Below are positions 1-8,145 of a DNA stretch of 64,000 bases, in pieces; the first letter of the stretch is position 1; the number at the start of each line of letters is the position of its first letter. The position numbers were made by a program, and so were the translations under genes. Source of the DNA: Neorhizobium galegae bv. officinalis (GTDB taxonomy: Bacteria; Pseudomonadota; Alphaproteobacteria; Rhizobiales; Rhizobiaceae); NCBI GenBank assembly GCA_000985875.1, contig CCRI01000014.1:62001-126000 (forward strand), written 5' to 3'. The notes below the pieces were generated by a model that searched no databases, was not told the DNA's origin, and saw only the letters and a program-made list of their open reading frames with translations.

Positions 1-1137
1 TCCGGCAATGCGACGAGCCCTGTCGGCCGCACCCGCACCGCGCCGGCGGATAGCGTCGATACGCTCCGTCTCGCCTTCGCCTCCTGCCAGCAATATGAGC
101 AGGGGTTCTACAGCGCCTATGCCGATATGGCCGGCCGCGATCTCGACCTCGTCGTGCATCTCGGCGACTACATCTACGAGCGGAGTTATGGCGCCCAGCT
201 GGTGCGCAGACACGAGACCGGCGTGCCATCGATGCTTTATGAATTCCGGGATCGCTACGCGCTCTACAAGTCCGATCCGCAATTGCAGGCGGCGCACGCG
301 GCCTTTCCCTGGCTCGCCGTCTGGGACGACCATGAGGTCACCAACAATTACGCGAACGACCGGGCGCCGGACGCGCCGAACCCGACGGAATTCCTCGCCC
401 GCCGCCGCGCCGCCTACCAGGCCTGGTTCGAGCACATGCCGGTGCATCCGAGCCTTGCCGCGGGTTTCGATGCGCTGCGCATCTACGATCACTATCGTTT
501 TGGCAATTTGGCCGGTGTGACGCTCCTCGATACGCGACAATACCGCTCGCCGGAACTCGAAGGCTCTGCCGGCGACGACCGGCCGGAGCGGACCATGCTC
601 GGCCCGGCGCAGGAGACGTGGCTCGGCAAGACGCTCGGTGCCAGCCAGGCGAAATGGAATATCATCGCCCAGCAGACGCTGCTTGCCGAGCGCGACACCA
701 AGGCTGGGCCGGCCACCGCGTATAATCTCGACGGCTGGGATGGCCATCGCGCCGCCCGCGGCCGGCTGCTGGAGTCGGTGCAGACCTCGGCGGTCCAAAA
801 CCCGCTGATCATCGGCGGCGACCTGCATGCCTTCTACGCGGCCGATGTGAAGCGCGATTTCGCGGACGACAAGGCTCAGGCCATCGCCAGCGAATTCGTC
901 TGCGGTTCGATCACCTCCGACGCGCCTTCGCAGGCGAGCCTTGCGACCGCGCTTGCCGAAAACCCGCATCTCAAGTTTGCCTCGGACAAGCATGGTTATG
1001 CGATCATGCGCCTCAGCAAACGGTCGGCCGAGGTCGATTTCATCGGTATCGCCGACCGCAAGCAGCAGAATTCCCCTACTGCCGTTTTCCAGAGTTTTGC
1101 CGTCGCCGACGGTGCAGCCGGCGTCAATCGGCTTTGA
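1..1137 (+). CDS. phoD: Alkaline phosphatase D (PhoD) family, 5' end outside window
   Basis: The open frame runs in from base 1, so the N-terminus (signal peptide and early core) is missing; 378 residues remain of a family usually near 500. PhoD enzymes are secreted metal-dependent phosphomonoesterases/diesterases that release phosphate outside the cytoplasm. Visible metallophosphatase blocks are FASCQQYEQGFY close to the left edge, HLGDYIYE, WDDHEVTNNY and, near the C-terminus, IIGGDLHAFYAADV. The annotated frame is open upstream of the internal ATG at 127, and the FASCQ block lies before that ATG, so 127 is not the true start. A HAD phosphatase follows 24 bases later, possibly co-transcribed. 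The family call is secure; the substrate is not known. Confidence 0.88.
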   Translation, partial: SGNATSPVGRTRTAPADSVDTLRLAFASCQQYEQGFYSAYADMAGRDLDLVVHLGDYIYERSYGAQLVRRHETGVPSMLYEFRDRYALYKSDPQLQAAHAAFPWLAVWDDHEVTNNYANDRAPDAPNPTEFLARRRAAYQAWFEHMPVHPSLAAGFDALRIYDHYRFGNLAGVTLLDTRQYRSPELEGSAGDDRPERTMLGPAQETWLGKTLGASQAKWNIIAQQTLLAERDTKAGPATAYNLDGWDGHRAARGRLLESVQTSAVQNPLIIGGDLHAFYAADVKRDFADDKAQAIASEFVCGSITSDAPSQASLATALAENPHLKFASDKHGYAIMRLSKRSAEVDFIGIADRKQQNSPTAVFQSFAVADGAAGVNRL

Positions 1138-1161
1138 TGCCTCATCCCAAGTTGGACTTTC

Positions 1162-1845
1162 ATGCAGATAGATCTCCTGATTTTCGATTGTGACGGTGTC
1201 CTGATCAACAGCGAGCCGATCGCCAGCCGCACGCTTGCAAAGGCCCTGCAGGATGCCGGCGCCGCGATCACCGCCGAAGAGGTGCTGGTTCGCTTCACCG
1301 GCAATTCGGCCAGCGCCATCCGCCGCATCTGCACGGAAGAGCTTGGCATCAAAGATCTGGACGCGGTTTTCGAGGCCTGGCATCTCGACATCTATCCGGA
1401 ATTCGCCCGCTCGCTGGAGCCGATCCCCGGCATCGAGAAGCTTGTCCGTTCGCTGACGCATCGCAAATGCGTCGCCTCCAACAGCTCGACGGACCGGTTG
1501 TCGAAAAGCCTCGGCCTGCTGCCGCTTTGGAACGCCTTCGCGCCCTCCATCTTCAGCGCCGACATGGTGGCGCGGCCGAAACCGGCGCCGGATCTCTTCC
1601 ATCTCTGCGCCGAAACCCTGTCCGCCGATCCGGCCCGCTGCGTGGTGATCGACGACAGCGCCCATGGGATCACCGGGGCGAGGGCGGCGGGCATGACGGC
1701 GATCGGCTTCGTTGATCCGGCAGACCCGCGGCCCGGCCGCGCGAAAATCCTGGCGGAAGCTGGAGCCATATTCGTGGCGACTGGCGCCGACGAGCTTCAG
1801 GAAGCACTCGCCCGCCTGGAAGCACCGCTCACCGTGGAAGCCTGA
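1162..1845 (+). CDS. HAD-superfamily hydrolase, beta-phosphoglucomutase/phosphatase-like
   Basis: This 227-residue cytoplasmic protein is of the HAD subfamily I 'DxD' type. Motif I is FDCDGVL at residues 8-14 (nucleophile D9, acid/base D11). The mid-protein SNSSTDRL stretch fits motif II, and RPKPAPDLF followed by VVIDDSAHG fits motifs III/IV. A helical cap lies between motif I and motif II. Such proteins dephosphorylate small sugar phosphates or related metabolites. The gene starts 24 bases after the PhoD stop, so the two may form a phosphate-scavenging pair, but that is inferred from position only. The substrate cannot be read from sequence. Confidence 0.85.
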   Translation: MQIDLLIFDCDGVLINSEPIASRTLAKALQDAGAAITAEEVLVRFTGNSASAIRRICTEELGIKDLDAVFEAWHLDIYPEFARSLEPIPGIEKLVRSLTHRKCVASNSSTDRLSKSLGLLPLWNAFAPSIFSADMVARPKPAPDLFHLCAETLSADPARCVVIDDSAHGITGARAAGMTAIGFVDPADPRPGRAKILAEAGAIFVATGADELQEALARLEAPLTVEA

Positions 1846-1916
1846 GCGGCCACCTCGCCAGCATCCCGAAATAAAAATCGCCGGTGTCATCCGCCTGTAA
1901 AACTCCGGCCCTAAGA

Positions 1917-1955
1917 AACCCCCAGCAAGGTTGCACGGCTGTGCAAAAGGGGGTT
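1917..1955 (+). promoter_or_regulatory. Nested palindrome covering the ribosome-binding site of the ABC ATPase gene
   Basis: An inner perfect hairpin TTGCAC-GGCT-GTGCAA (1931-1946) sits inside an outer stem pairing AACCCCC (1917-1923) with GGGGGTT (1949-1955). The right outer arm contains the G-rich Shine-Dalgarno of the ATG at 1958, so the folded mRNA would hide the ribosome-binding site. The inner 16-bp palindrome could equally be a DNA operator, for example for the LacI-type protein encoded at the end of the operon. Both readings are inference from symmetry and position. Confidence 0.5.
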
Positions 1956-1957
1956 CG

Positions 1958-3091
1958 ATGGAGCGGGACGGTTTTCTGGAATTGCGCGGCATTGCCAGCC
2001 GTTATGGCGCCACGCAGGTTCTGACCGATATCGACCTGTCGATCGCCAAGGGCGAGTTCGTGGCGCTGCTCGGTTCGTCCGGCTGCGGCAAGACCACGCT
2101 TCTGCGCCTACTGGCCGGCTTCATCAGCCCTTCGGCGGGCGAAGTGAAGGTGCGCCATCGCGACGTGACCTACCTGCCGCCCGACAAGCGTGGCATGGCG
2201 CTGGTCTTCCAGTCCTATGCGCTCTGGCCGCATATGACGGTTGCCCAGAACATCGGTTACGGCTTGAAGCTGAAAGGCGTTCCGCGCCAGGAAATCGCCA
2301 CCCGCGTTGCCGCCATGCAGTCGCTGCTCGGCCTCGACGGGCTGGAGGCGCGCAAGCCTTCCGCGCTCTCGGGCGGTCAGCGCCAGCGTGTCGCGCTCGG
2401 CCGGGCGCTCGCGATCGATCCGGAAATCCTGCTGCTCGACGAGCCGCTGTCGAATCTCGACGCCCGTATCCGCCTGACCGTGCGCCACGAGTTGCGGGCG
2501 CTGCAGAAGCGGCTTGGCATCACTGCGATCCACGTCACCCACGACCGCGAGGAGGCCATGGTGATGGCCGACCGGATCATCATCCTGAACGCCGGCAGGA
2601 TCGCCCAACAGGGCACGCCGGAGGATGTCTATAACCGCCCTGCCTCGGCCTTCGTCGCCGCCTTCATGGGCGCGGAAAACGTGCTTTTCCTGAACGGCAC
2701 GCCGCAGGGCGACCAGTTTGCGATCGCCGCCGGCCCGGCCAATGCCGCCGGTACCGTGCCGCTCGGCGGCCGCCCGCTGGCCGCCGGCCCGGTCGAAGCC
2801 CGCTTCCGCCCGGAAGCTGCCCGCCTTTTCCTGGCCGACGAAATCGCCGTGATCGGCCCCGGCATCACCTTCCGGGGCGAGGTTGCCGCCGTCAGTTATC
2901 CCGGCGGCCATTGGCGTCATGTGGTGCGGCTCGGGCAGACCGAGATCATGGCCGATGCCGAACGCGCCTTCGAGCCGGGTACCCGCGTCGCCGTGTTCGT
3001 GCCGGCCGAGGCACTCTTCCTGTTCAATTCGCCGGAGGCTGTTTCGGCTTTCCCCATTTCCCGGACCTCGTCCGGGAAAGTTCACGCCTGA
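1958..3091 (+). CDS. ABC transporter ATP-binding protein (spermidine/iron/sugar importer type)
   Basis: This is the ATPase of an importer whose other parts follow directly. From the ATG at 1958 it has 377 residues. Walker A is GSSGCGKT (39-46), the signature is LSGGQRQRVALGRAL, Walker B is ILLLDEPLSNLD and the switch histidine is in HVTHDREEAM. The last ~120 residues form a TOBE-like domain, as in PotA/FbpC/UgpC-type ATPases. A TTG in frame at 1931 would give nine more residues, but the G-rich Shine-Dalgarno at 1949-1953 points to 1958. The class is certain. The substrate is unknown. Confidence 0.9.
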   Translation: MERDGFLELRGIASRYGATQVLTDIDLSIAKGEFVALLGSSGCGKTTLLRLLAGFISPSAGEVKVRHRDVTYLPPDKRGMALVFQSYALWPHMTVAQNIGYGLKLKGVPRQEIATRVAAMQSLLGLDGLEARKPSALSGGQRQRVALGRALAIDPEILLLDEPLSNLDARIRLTVRHELRALQKRLGITAIHVTHDREEAMVMADRIIILNAGRIAQQGTPEDVYNRPASAFVAAFMGAENVLFLNGTPQGDQFAIAAGPANAAGTVPLGGRPLAAGPVEARFRPEAARLFLADEIAVIGPGITFRGEVAAVSYPGGHWRHVVRLGQTEIMADAERAFEPGTRVAVFVPAEALFLFNSPEAVSAFPISRTSSGKVHA

Positions 3092-3133
3092 CCTTTCGAT
3101 ACCTCTGCCTTTTCAACTCACGGAGAAGCACTC

Positions 3134-4267
3134 ATGAAGAAGATGTCCTACGCAGCCTTCGCCGTCGCTTTCGCAGCCCTTCCGGTTCACGCCGAAGAGC
3201 TGACGGTTGCGACCGCCGGCGACCAGAACATGGTCGATTACATTAACCAGTATCTCGGCCCGCTTTTTGAAATGACCTATCCGGGCAACACGGTTCGCGC
3301 CGTCGGCACCGGCCCCGGCGACGCCGGCTCGCAGAAGATCCTTGAGCGCTTCGACGCTCAGGCTGCGGCGAAGGCCGACAAGTGGGACGTCGACGTGGCT
3401 GTCGTCCACGAAAAATTCGTCGGCCCGATGGTTACCAAGAACTATCTCGACAAGTATCGCGGCGATATCGACACCGGCAAGCTCGTCACCCGCGCCAACG
3501 CCAAGATGGCGCTCGGTTCGAATGTCGATGGCTACGTCATGCCGATGTTCAACAGCCAGACCGCGATCGCCTACAACCCTGCGCTCGTTCCGAACCCGCC
3601 GAAGTCCTATGCGGAACTCGCAGACTGGGCCAAGGCTCATCCGAAGCAGTTCGGCTATAACGGCATCAAGGGCGGCGCTTCCGGCGTCTCCTTCGTCATG
3701 GGCTGGATCTATGCCTTCGGCGGCGGCGATGCCAACACCCTGATGAACGGCCCGTTCAAGGAAGAAGAAACCAAGAAGTGGGATGCGGCCTTCAAGAGCC
3801 TCGCCGACTTCACCACTAACGCGACGCTGACCCCGGGTAACGCCGGCACGCTCGACCTGCTGTCGCGCGGTGAAATCGCCATGGGCCCGGTCTGGGTCGA
3901 CATGTTCTACTCCTGGCAGGCCAACGGCCAGCTTTCGCCGACCATGAAGCTGGTCCTGCCGGCTCCGGGCATGCCGGGCCAGCCGATGCACTATGTCATG
4001 CCGGAAAAGGCGGCCCATAAGGCTCTGGCCGAGAAGTTCATCGCTCTCGCCACCAGCCCGAAGGTCCAGGCCGAAGGCATCGTCAAGCGCTTCAACTGGT
4101 ATCCGGGCATCGACGCCGACAACGTCAGACGAGAACTGGACGACGCCACCTGGAACAAGCTGTTCGTCGATATCTCGCCGGCCGATCTCGCAGCCAAGGG
4201 CAAGCCCTTCCCGATCGCGCCTTACAACACCGCGATCCTCGAAGCCTATGAGAAGTCCGTGAAGTAA
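3134..4267 (+). CDS. ABC transporter periplasmic substrate-binding protein (family 1)
   Basis: This 377-residue protein begins with a typical Sec signal peptide (MKKMSYAAFAVAFAALPVHA, cleavage near AHA/EE) and would bind the imported solute in the periplasm. The mature part has the fold pattern of family-1 extracellular binding proteins (ELTVATAGDQNM start, FNSQTAIAYNPALV, GEIAMGPVWVDMFYSW). An AGGxG-like ribosome site (acggagaagc) lies just upstream. It sits 42 bases after the ATPase and before two permeases, so the importer is complete. Family-1 proteins bind sugars, polyamines, phosphonates or iron; nothing here separates these. Confidence 0.87.
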   Translation: MKKMSYAAFAVAFAALPVHAEELTVATAGDQNMVDYINQYLGPLFEMTYPGNTVRAVGTGPGDAGSQKILERFDAQAAAKADKWDVDVAVVHEKFVGPMVTKNYLDKYRGDIDTGKLVTRANAKMALGSNVDGYVMPMFNSQTAIAYNPALVPNPPKSYAELADWAKAHPKQFGYNGIKGGASGVSFVMGWIYAFGGGDANTLMNGPFKEEETKKWDAAFKSLADFTTNATLTPGNAGTLDLLSRGEIAMGPVWVDMFYSWQANGQLSPTMKLVLPAPGMPGQPMHYVMPEKAAHKALAEKFIALATSPKVQAEGIVKRFNWYPGIDADNVRRELDDATWNKLFVDISPADLAAKGKPFPIAPYNTAILEAYEKSVK

Positions 4268-4276
4268 GACCATCCC

Positions 4277-4425
4277 ATCTTCTCCCCTCGGGGAGAAGAT
4301 GTCCGACAGGACAGATGAGGGGGAGGAGCGTAGCGACGCCTTGAGCGAAAAGCGGAAGGCAGAACCTGCGGCAAGGCCCCCTCATCCGGCCCTCCGGGCC
4401 ACCTTCTCCCCAAGAGGAGAAGAAA
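4277..4425 (+). repeat. RIME-like palindromic intergenic mosaic element
   Basis: The gap between the binding-protein and first permease genes holds a mosaic of palindromes. One is a perfect 11-bp-arm inverted repeat (4277-4287 with 4290-4300, core CTTCTCCCC/GGGGAGAAG). Another is GGCCC-TCC-GGGCC, and a third is CTTCTCC-CCAAGA-GGAGAAG (4403-4422). The two ends are also related to each other in inverted orientation. Layout, length and the CTTCTCCCC core match what I know of RIME (Rhizobium-specific intergenic mosaic elements). Between importer genes it could lower permease expression relative to the binding protein by folding in the mRNA. Confidence 0.65.
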
Positions 4426-4457
4426 AGATCATCCCGCCCGCCCATCGAGCCTGAACC

Positions 4458-5279
4458 ATGCCAAAACGCCTCCTCGGTCTCCTCCTCGTGCTGCCGGCAC
4501 TTGCGGTGATCGCCTTCCTCTTCATCCTGCCGCTGATCATGTCGGCGGTCGGCGCCTTCCAGGTGGAGGGGGCTTTCGGCTGGGGCAATTTCACCAAGAC
4601 CTTCGACCTCTACACCAAGGACATCATTTTCACCGTCGTGATCGTCAGCCTCTCGACGGTGCTGATCGGCATTGCCTCGATCGCGATCGGCGGCTACCTG
4701 ACGCTCGGCGAACATCCGGTCGCGGTGGCGATCCTGCGCTGGCTCTATCGCTGGCCGATGTTCATTCCCTTCATCGTCGTCGGCCAGATTCTCCGCACCT
4801 TCCTCTCCAAGAACGGCATGATGAACAACACTTTCATCAATCTCGGCCTGCTGTCGCCGCTCGACGCCGTGAGCTTTCTCGACTGGCGCGGCATCGTCAT
4901 CGCCTTCGTCTGGAAGCAGACGCCGTTCGTGGCATTGCTCGTCGCCGGCGCCATGGCTTCCATCAACCGCGATACGATCGAGGCGGCCCGCAATCTCGGC
5001 GCCTCGCGGCTGCGTCTACTACTCGAAATCGTCGTGCCGCAGGTGGCGATGACCCTGACGGTCGGCCTTATCCTCTCCTTCGTGACAATGATGTCTGTTC
5101 TGTCCGTGCCGCTGATGATCAATGCCCAGTCGCCGACCATGCTGACCGCCGACATCGCCTTCCGGGTCAATTCCTACGGGGATTACGGCGTCGCCAATGC
5201 GCTTGGCCTGATCTCGCTCGTGCTTGCCGCATCCGTCGCATGGATCTACCTGCGCGCCAGCCTCAAGGAGCGCGCATGA
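4458..5279 (+). CDS. ABC transporter permease (first)
   Basis: This 273-residue inner-membrane protein has about six hydrophobic helices, the first at residues 5-30. The cytoplasmic EAA loop that docks the ATPase is EAARNLGASRLRLLLEIVVP. It pairs with the permease encoded immediately downstream to form the membrane channel. Its stop codon overlaps the next start (ATGA at 5276-5279), so the two are translationally coupled. A RIME-like element separates it from the binding-protein gene. The substrate is unknown. Confidence 0.88.
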   Translation: MPKRLLGLLLVLPALAVIAFLFILPLIMSAVGAFQVEGAFGWGNFTKTFDLYTKDIIFTVVIVSLSTVLIGIASIAIGGYLTLGEHPVAVAILRWLYRWPMFIPFIVVGQILRTFLSKNGMMNNTFINLGLLSPLDAVSFLDWRGIVIAFVWKQTPFVALLVAGAMASINRDTIEAARNLGASRLRLLLEIVVPQVAMTLTVGLILSFVTMMSVLSVPLMINAQSPTMLTADIAFRVNSYGDYGVANALGLISLVLAASVAWIYLRASLKERA

Positions 5280-6115
5280 CAGCCGCCCATATTCCCGCCG
5301 CCCGCAATCCTCTCGCTGCCCTCTGGTGGGTGCCACGCGGCATCATCTTCGGGCTGATGGCCTTCTTCATCTTCGGGCCGCTCTTCAACCTGCTGCTCTG
5401 GACGGTGGCGGAGAAGTGGTATTTTCCCCACAGCCTGCCGCTGGAATATGGCTTCAGTTCCTGGGCTAAGGTGTTCGCGCCGCGCGGCGGGGCGATGGAA
5501 TCGCTGACCAACTCGCTGATCGTTGCGCTGCTCACCGTCGTCGTTTCGCTGTTGCTGGCGATCCCGGCGGGTTACGCGCTGGCCCGGCTGAAACTGCCGT
5601 TCCGCGGCGTCATCCTGCTCGCCTTCCTCATTCCGCAGGCGTTCCCGAACCTGACGGTTTACGTCAACGTCGCCCGCATCTTCTACGAGATCAGGCTCAA
5701 CGGCACGATTCCCGGCGTCGTGCTGGTGCACGTCTCGCATGGCCTGGTATATGCGGTTTGGATCGCGACGGCCGCCTTCTCGGCGATCGACGCGGAACTC
5801 GAGCAGGCGGCGCGCAATATCGGCGCCGGCGCCTTCCGGGCCTTCCTCGACGTGACCCTGCCGCTCGCAGCACCCGGCCTGATGGCAAGCGCCATCTTCG
5901 TTTTCCTGGAATCGCTCGACGAATTTACCGGCAGCTATTTCGTCGGCGCGCCTGATGTAAACATGCTGCCGTTGCTGCTCTATACCACCGCTGCCGGCGG
6001 CAATTATCAGATCGCATCGATCACTGCCCTCTTGCTGCTCGTTCCCTCCCTGGTGTTCATGTTGATCGTGGAGCGATTCCTGAAGGCGGACGTCCTTTCG
6101 CGCGTGGGGCATTGA
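5276..6115 (+). CDS. ABC transporter permease (second)
   Basis: This is the second channel subunit, 279 residues from the ATG at 5276, with six predicted membrane helices and the EAA-type loop EQAARNIGAGAFRAFLDVTLP. A longer reading from upstream at 5240 exists but would lie inside the previous gene; the ATGA overlap and the AAGGAG just upstream (5266-5271) support 5276. It has the extended N-terminal arm seen in family-1 sugar/polyamine permeases. The LacI-type regulator gene starts 7 bases after its stop. Confidence 0.88.
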   Translation: MTAAHIPAARNPLAALWWVPRGIIFGLMAFFIFGPLFNLLLWTVAEKWYFPHSLPLEYGFSSWAKVFAPRGGAMESLTNSLIVALLTVVVSLLLAIPAGYALARLKLPFRGVILLAFLIPQAFPNLTVYVNVARIFYEIRLNGTIPGVVLVHVSHGLVYAVWIATAAFSAIDAELEQAARNIGAGAFRAFLDVTLPLAAPGLMASAIFVFLESLDEFTGSYFVGAPDVNMLPLLLYTTAAGGNYQIASITALLLLVPSLVFMLIVERFLKADVLSRVGH

Positions 6116-6122
6116 GGAAAGC

Positions 6123-7136
6123 ATGAAGGACGAAAAACGCATGCGCTTTGTCAGTGCGGAACAGGTCGCCCGCCTCGCCGGCGTCTCCCGTTCAGCCGTC
6201 TCCCGCACGTTCACGCCGGGTGCCAGCGTTGCGCCTGCGACGCGGGAAAAGGTGCTGCGGGCGGCGGAAGAACTCGGTTACCACGTCAACGACCTCGCCC
6301 GCGGCGTGCTCGCCAACCAGAGCCGGCTTGTCGGCATCGTCGCGACCAAGCCGGAACTCGGTTTCCGTGCCCATCTGACCGCGGCACTTGCCAAGGCGCT
6401 GATCCAGCGTGGCAGCATCCCGATTCTCATCAATACCGGACAGGCGGAAGAGGAATTGCTGGCGGCCCAGAAGATGCTGATCGGCCACCGCGCTGAGGCG
6501 ACGATCATCCTCTCCGGTTCACCGCCGGCAAGCTTTTTCGAACTTGCCCAGCGCAACGGCCAGCCGCTGGTGGTGATCGGCCGTTCGGAGCCGGATGCCG
6601 ACCATGTCCGCGCCGGCAATTCCGAGGCCTCGCGCAAGGCCGCCAATGCGTTCGCGGCTGCCGGGCGTCGGCACCTTGCCGTGGTCGGCTCACAGTCGGA
6701 GACGCCGAGCATCGTCGAGAGGGAAAATGCCTTCATGTCGGCGGCGCGAGCAGCCGGCGTCGAGGTCCAGTCCGCCAAGGGCCCGGATTCCGACTACGAC
6801 AGCGGCATAACGGCCGCCCGCGAACTGTTTGCCGGCGGCGCGCGCCCGGACGCCGTGTTCTGCGCCAACGACCAGATCGCCTTCGGGGTGATGGATTTCA
6901 TCCGCATCGAGGCGAAGCTGCGCATTCCCGAAGACGTGGCGGTGATCGGCTTCGACGACGTGCCGGAGGCGGCCTGACTGAGCTATGGGCTAACAACCTT
7001 CCGCCAGGATCCGATCACCATGGCGCTTCGGGCCGTCGAGCTTCTGGAACGGCGCCTCGAAAACCCGGAAGCTTTGCCGGGTTACGAGCGGGTGATCCCC
7101 GAACTGGTGGTGCGAAAAAGCTTCGTCCCGGCTTAG
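6123..7136 (+). pseudogene. LacI-family transcriptional regulator interrupted by in-frame TGA
   Basis: The frame encodes a LacI-type repressor: an N-terminal helix-turn-helix (VSAEQVARLAGVSRSAVSRT, about residues 9-29), the hinge/GYHVNDLARGVL segment, then a periplasmic-binding-protein-like effector domain. Translation stops at TGA 6975-6977 after VIGFDDVPEAA. The same frame continues without another stop to 7136 with LSYGLTTFRQDP and a normal LacI C-terminus ending in VVRKSFVPA. In this family a tryptophan or similar residue follows the DDxP block, so TGG to TGA at 6977 is the simplest explanation. The truncated product (284 residues) keeps the DNA-binding domain but lacks about 53 residues. 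As last gene of the importer operon it is the expected regulator. Confidence 0.8.
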
Positions 7137-7156
7137 CGCAATGCTCATTTGCCGTC

Positions 7157-7179
7157 ATCCTCGGCCTTGAGCCGAGGAT
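7157..7179. repeat. Palindrome ATCCTCGGC-5nt-GCCGAGGAT between convergent genes
   Basis: Perfect 9-bp arms (7157-7165 and 7171-7179) around CTTGA lie in the convergent gap after the LacI-type gene. The sequence resembles the short REP-like palindromes common between rhizobial genes. It may act as a weak bidirectional terminator or mRNA 3' stabiliser. There is no T-run. Confidence 0.5.
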
Positions 7180-7211
7180 CTGCGGTCGGTCCATGAGATC
7201 AACCGGCGTAA

Positions 7212-7234
7212 ATGCTCGGGACAGGCCCGAGCAT
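7212..7234. repeat. Palindrome ATGCTCGGG-5nt-CCCGAGCAT
   Basis: A second perfect 9-bp inverted repeat (7212-7220 and 7226-7234, loop ACAGG) lies 10 bases from the 3' end of the leftward amidohydrolase gene. It is similar in design to the palindrome at 7157, which suggests one two-part repeat unit. A terminator role for either strand is possible. Confidence 0.5.
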
Positions 7235-7244
7235 GACGAAAAAG

Positions 7245-8120
7245 TTAGATCTTCAAGAGCTTGCGGGCGTTTTCCTTGAGGATCAGCGGCCGCACCTCGT
7301 CCTTGATCGAAATCGCGGCAAAGTCCGCCATCCAGCGGTCCGGCGTGATCGCCGGCCAGTCGGAGCCGAACAGCATTTTGTGCTTCAGGATCGAGTTGGC
7401 GTATTGCACCAGGATCTGCGGAAAGTACTTTGGCGACCAGCCGGACATGTCGATATAGACGTTCGGCTTGTGCGTCGCGACGGAAAGCGCCTCCTCCTGC
7501 CAGGGGAAGGAGGGATGTGCGAGGATGATCGGCATGTCCGGAAAATCCGCCGCCACATCGTCCAGATAGATCGGGTTCGAATATTTCAGCCGCATGTTCA
7601 TGCCGCCGCGCATGCCGGCACCGACGCCGGTCTGACCGGTATGGAACAGCGTGATCGCGCCTTCTTCGGCAATCGCCTCGTAGAGCGGATAGGCCATCCG
7701 GTCATTCGGATAGAAGGCCTGCATGGTCGGGTGGAACTTGAAGCCCTTGACGCCGAATTCCTGCACCAGCCGGCGCGCCTCGCGGGCGCCCATCTTGCCC
7801 TTGGCGGGGTCGATCGAGGCGAACGGGATCATGATGTCGCTGTTTTCGGCGGCGATCATCGCCACTTCTTCGTTGTTGTAACGCCGAAAGCCGGTCTCGC
7901 GCTCCGCATCGACCGGGAAGATCACGCAGCCGATCTTGCGCTCGCGGTAATAGACGGCGGTCTCGTTGACCGTCGGCAGCATGCCCTTGTGGCCGGCCGG
8001 GTTCTTGAAATATTTGGCCATGCCGGCCTGAAATTGGTCATAGCCGTCGTCGCGCGGGCCGCAGCAGGGTTCTTCCGCATGGGTGTGGACGTCGATGGCG
8101 ATCAGCTCGTCGATGTTCAA
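7245..8120 (-). CDS. Amidohydrolase-2 family (ACMSD-like) metal-dependent hydrolase/decarboxylase
   Basis: This 291-residue TIM-barrel protein of the amidohydrolase-2 family has an N-terminal metal motif IDVHTH (about residues 8-13), an active-site histidine in GFKFHPT, IILAHPSFPW with a further histidine, and the C-terminal metal aspartate in MLFGSDWP. Members cleave or decarboxylate aromatic acids and related dicarbonyls. It starts at TTG (8120) with a strong GGGAGGAG seven bases upstream. It is the last gene of a leftward set with crotonase and MarR genes, so it probably acts on an intermediate or product of the phenylpropenoid-type pathway. The exact reaction is unknown. Confidence 0.82.
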   Translation of the reverse strand: MNIDELIAIDVHTHAEEPCCGPRDDGYDQFQAGMAKYFKNPAGHKGMLPTVNETAVYYRERKIGCVIFPVDAERETGFRRYNNEEVAMIAAENSDIMIPFASIDPAKGKMGAREARRLVQEFGVKGFKFHPTMQAFYPNDRMAYPLYEAIAEEGAITLFHTGQTGVGAGMRGGMNMRLKYSNPIYLDDVAADFPDMPIILAHPSFPWQEEALSVATHKPNVYIDMSGWSPKYFPQILVQYANSILKHKMLFGSDWPAITPDRWMADFAAISIKDEVRPLILKENARKLLKI

Positions 8121-8145
8121 GGTTCGCTCCTCCCGATCCTTAGAT

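Noticed and set aside
1931-1957. TTG at 1931 as start of the ABC ATPase
   Set aside because: It lies inside the palindrome, has no ribosome site, and the ATG at 1958 directly follows a strong G-rich one.
6975-6977. TGA in the LacI-type gene as selenocysteine or programmed read-through
   Set aside because: There is no selenocysteine insertion-like hairpin directly downstream and the family has no functional cysteine there. A nonsense change or sequencing error is simpler.
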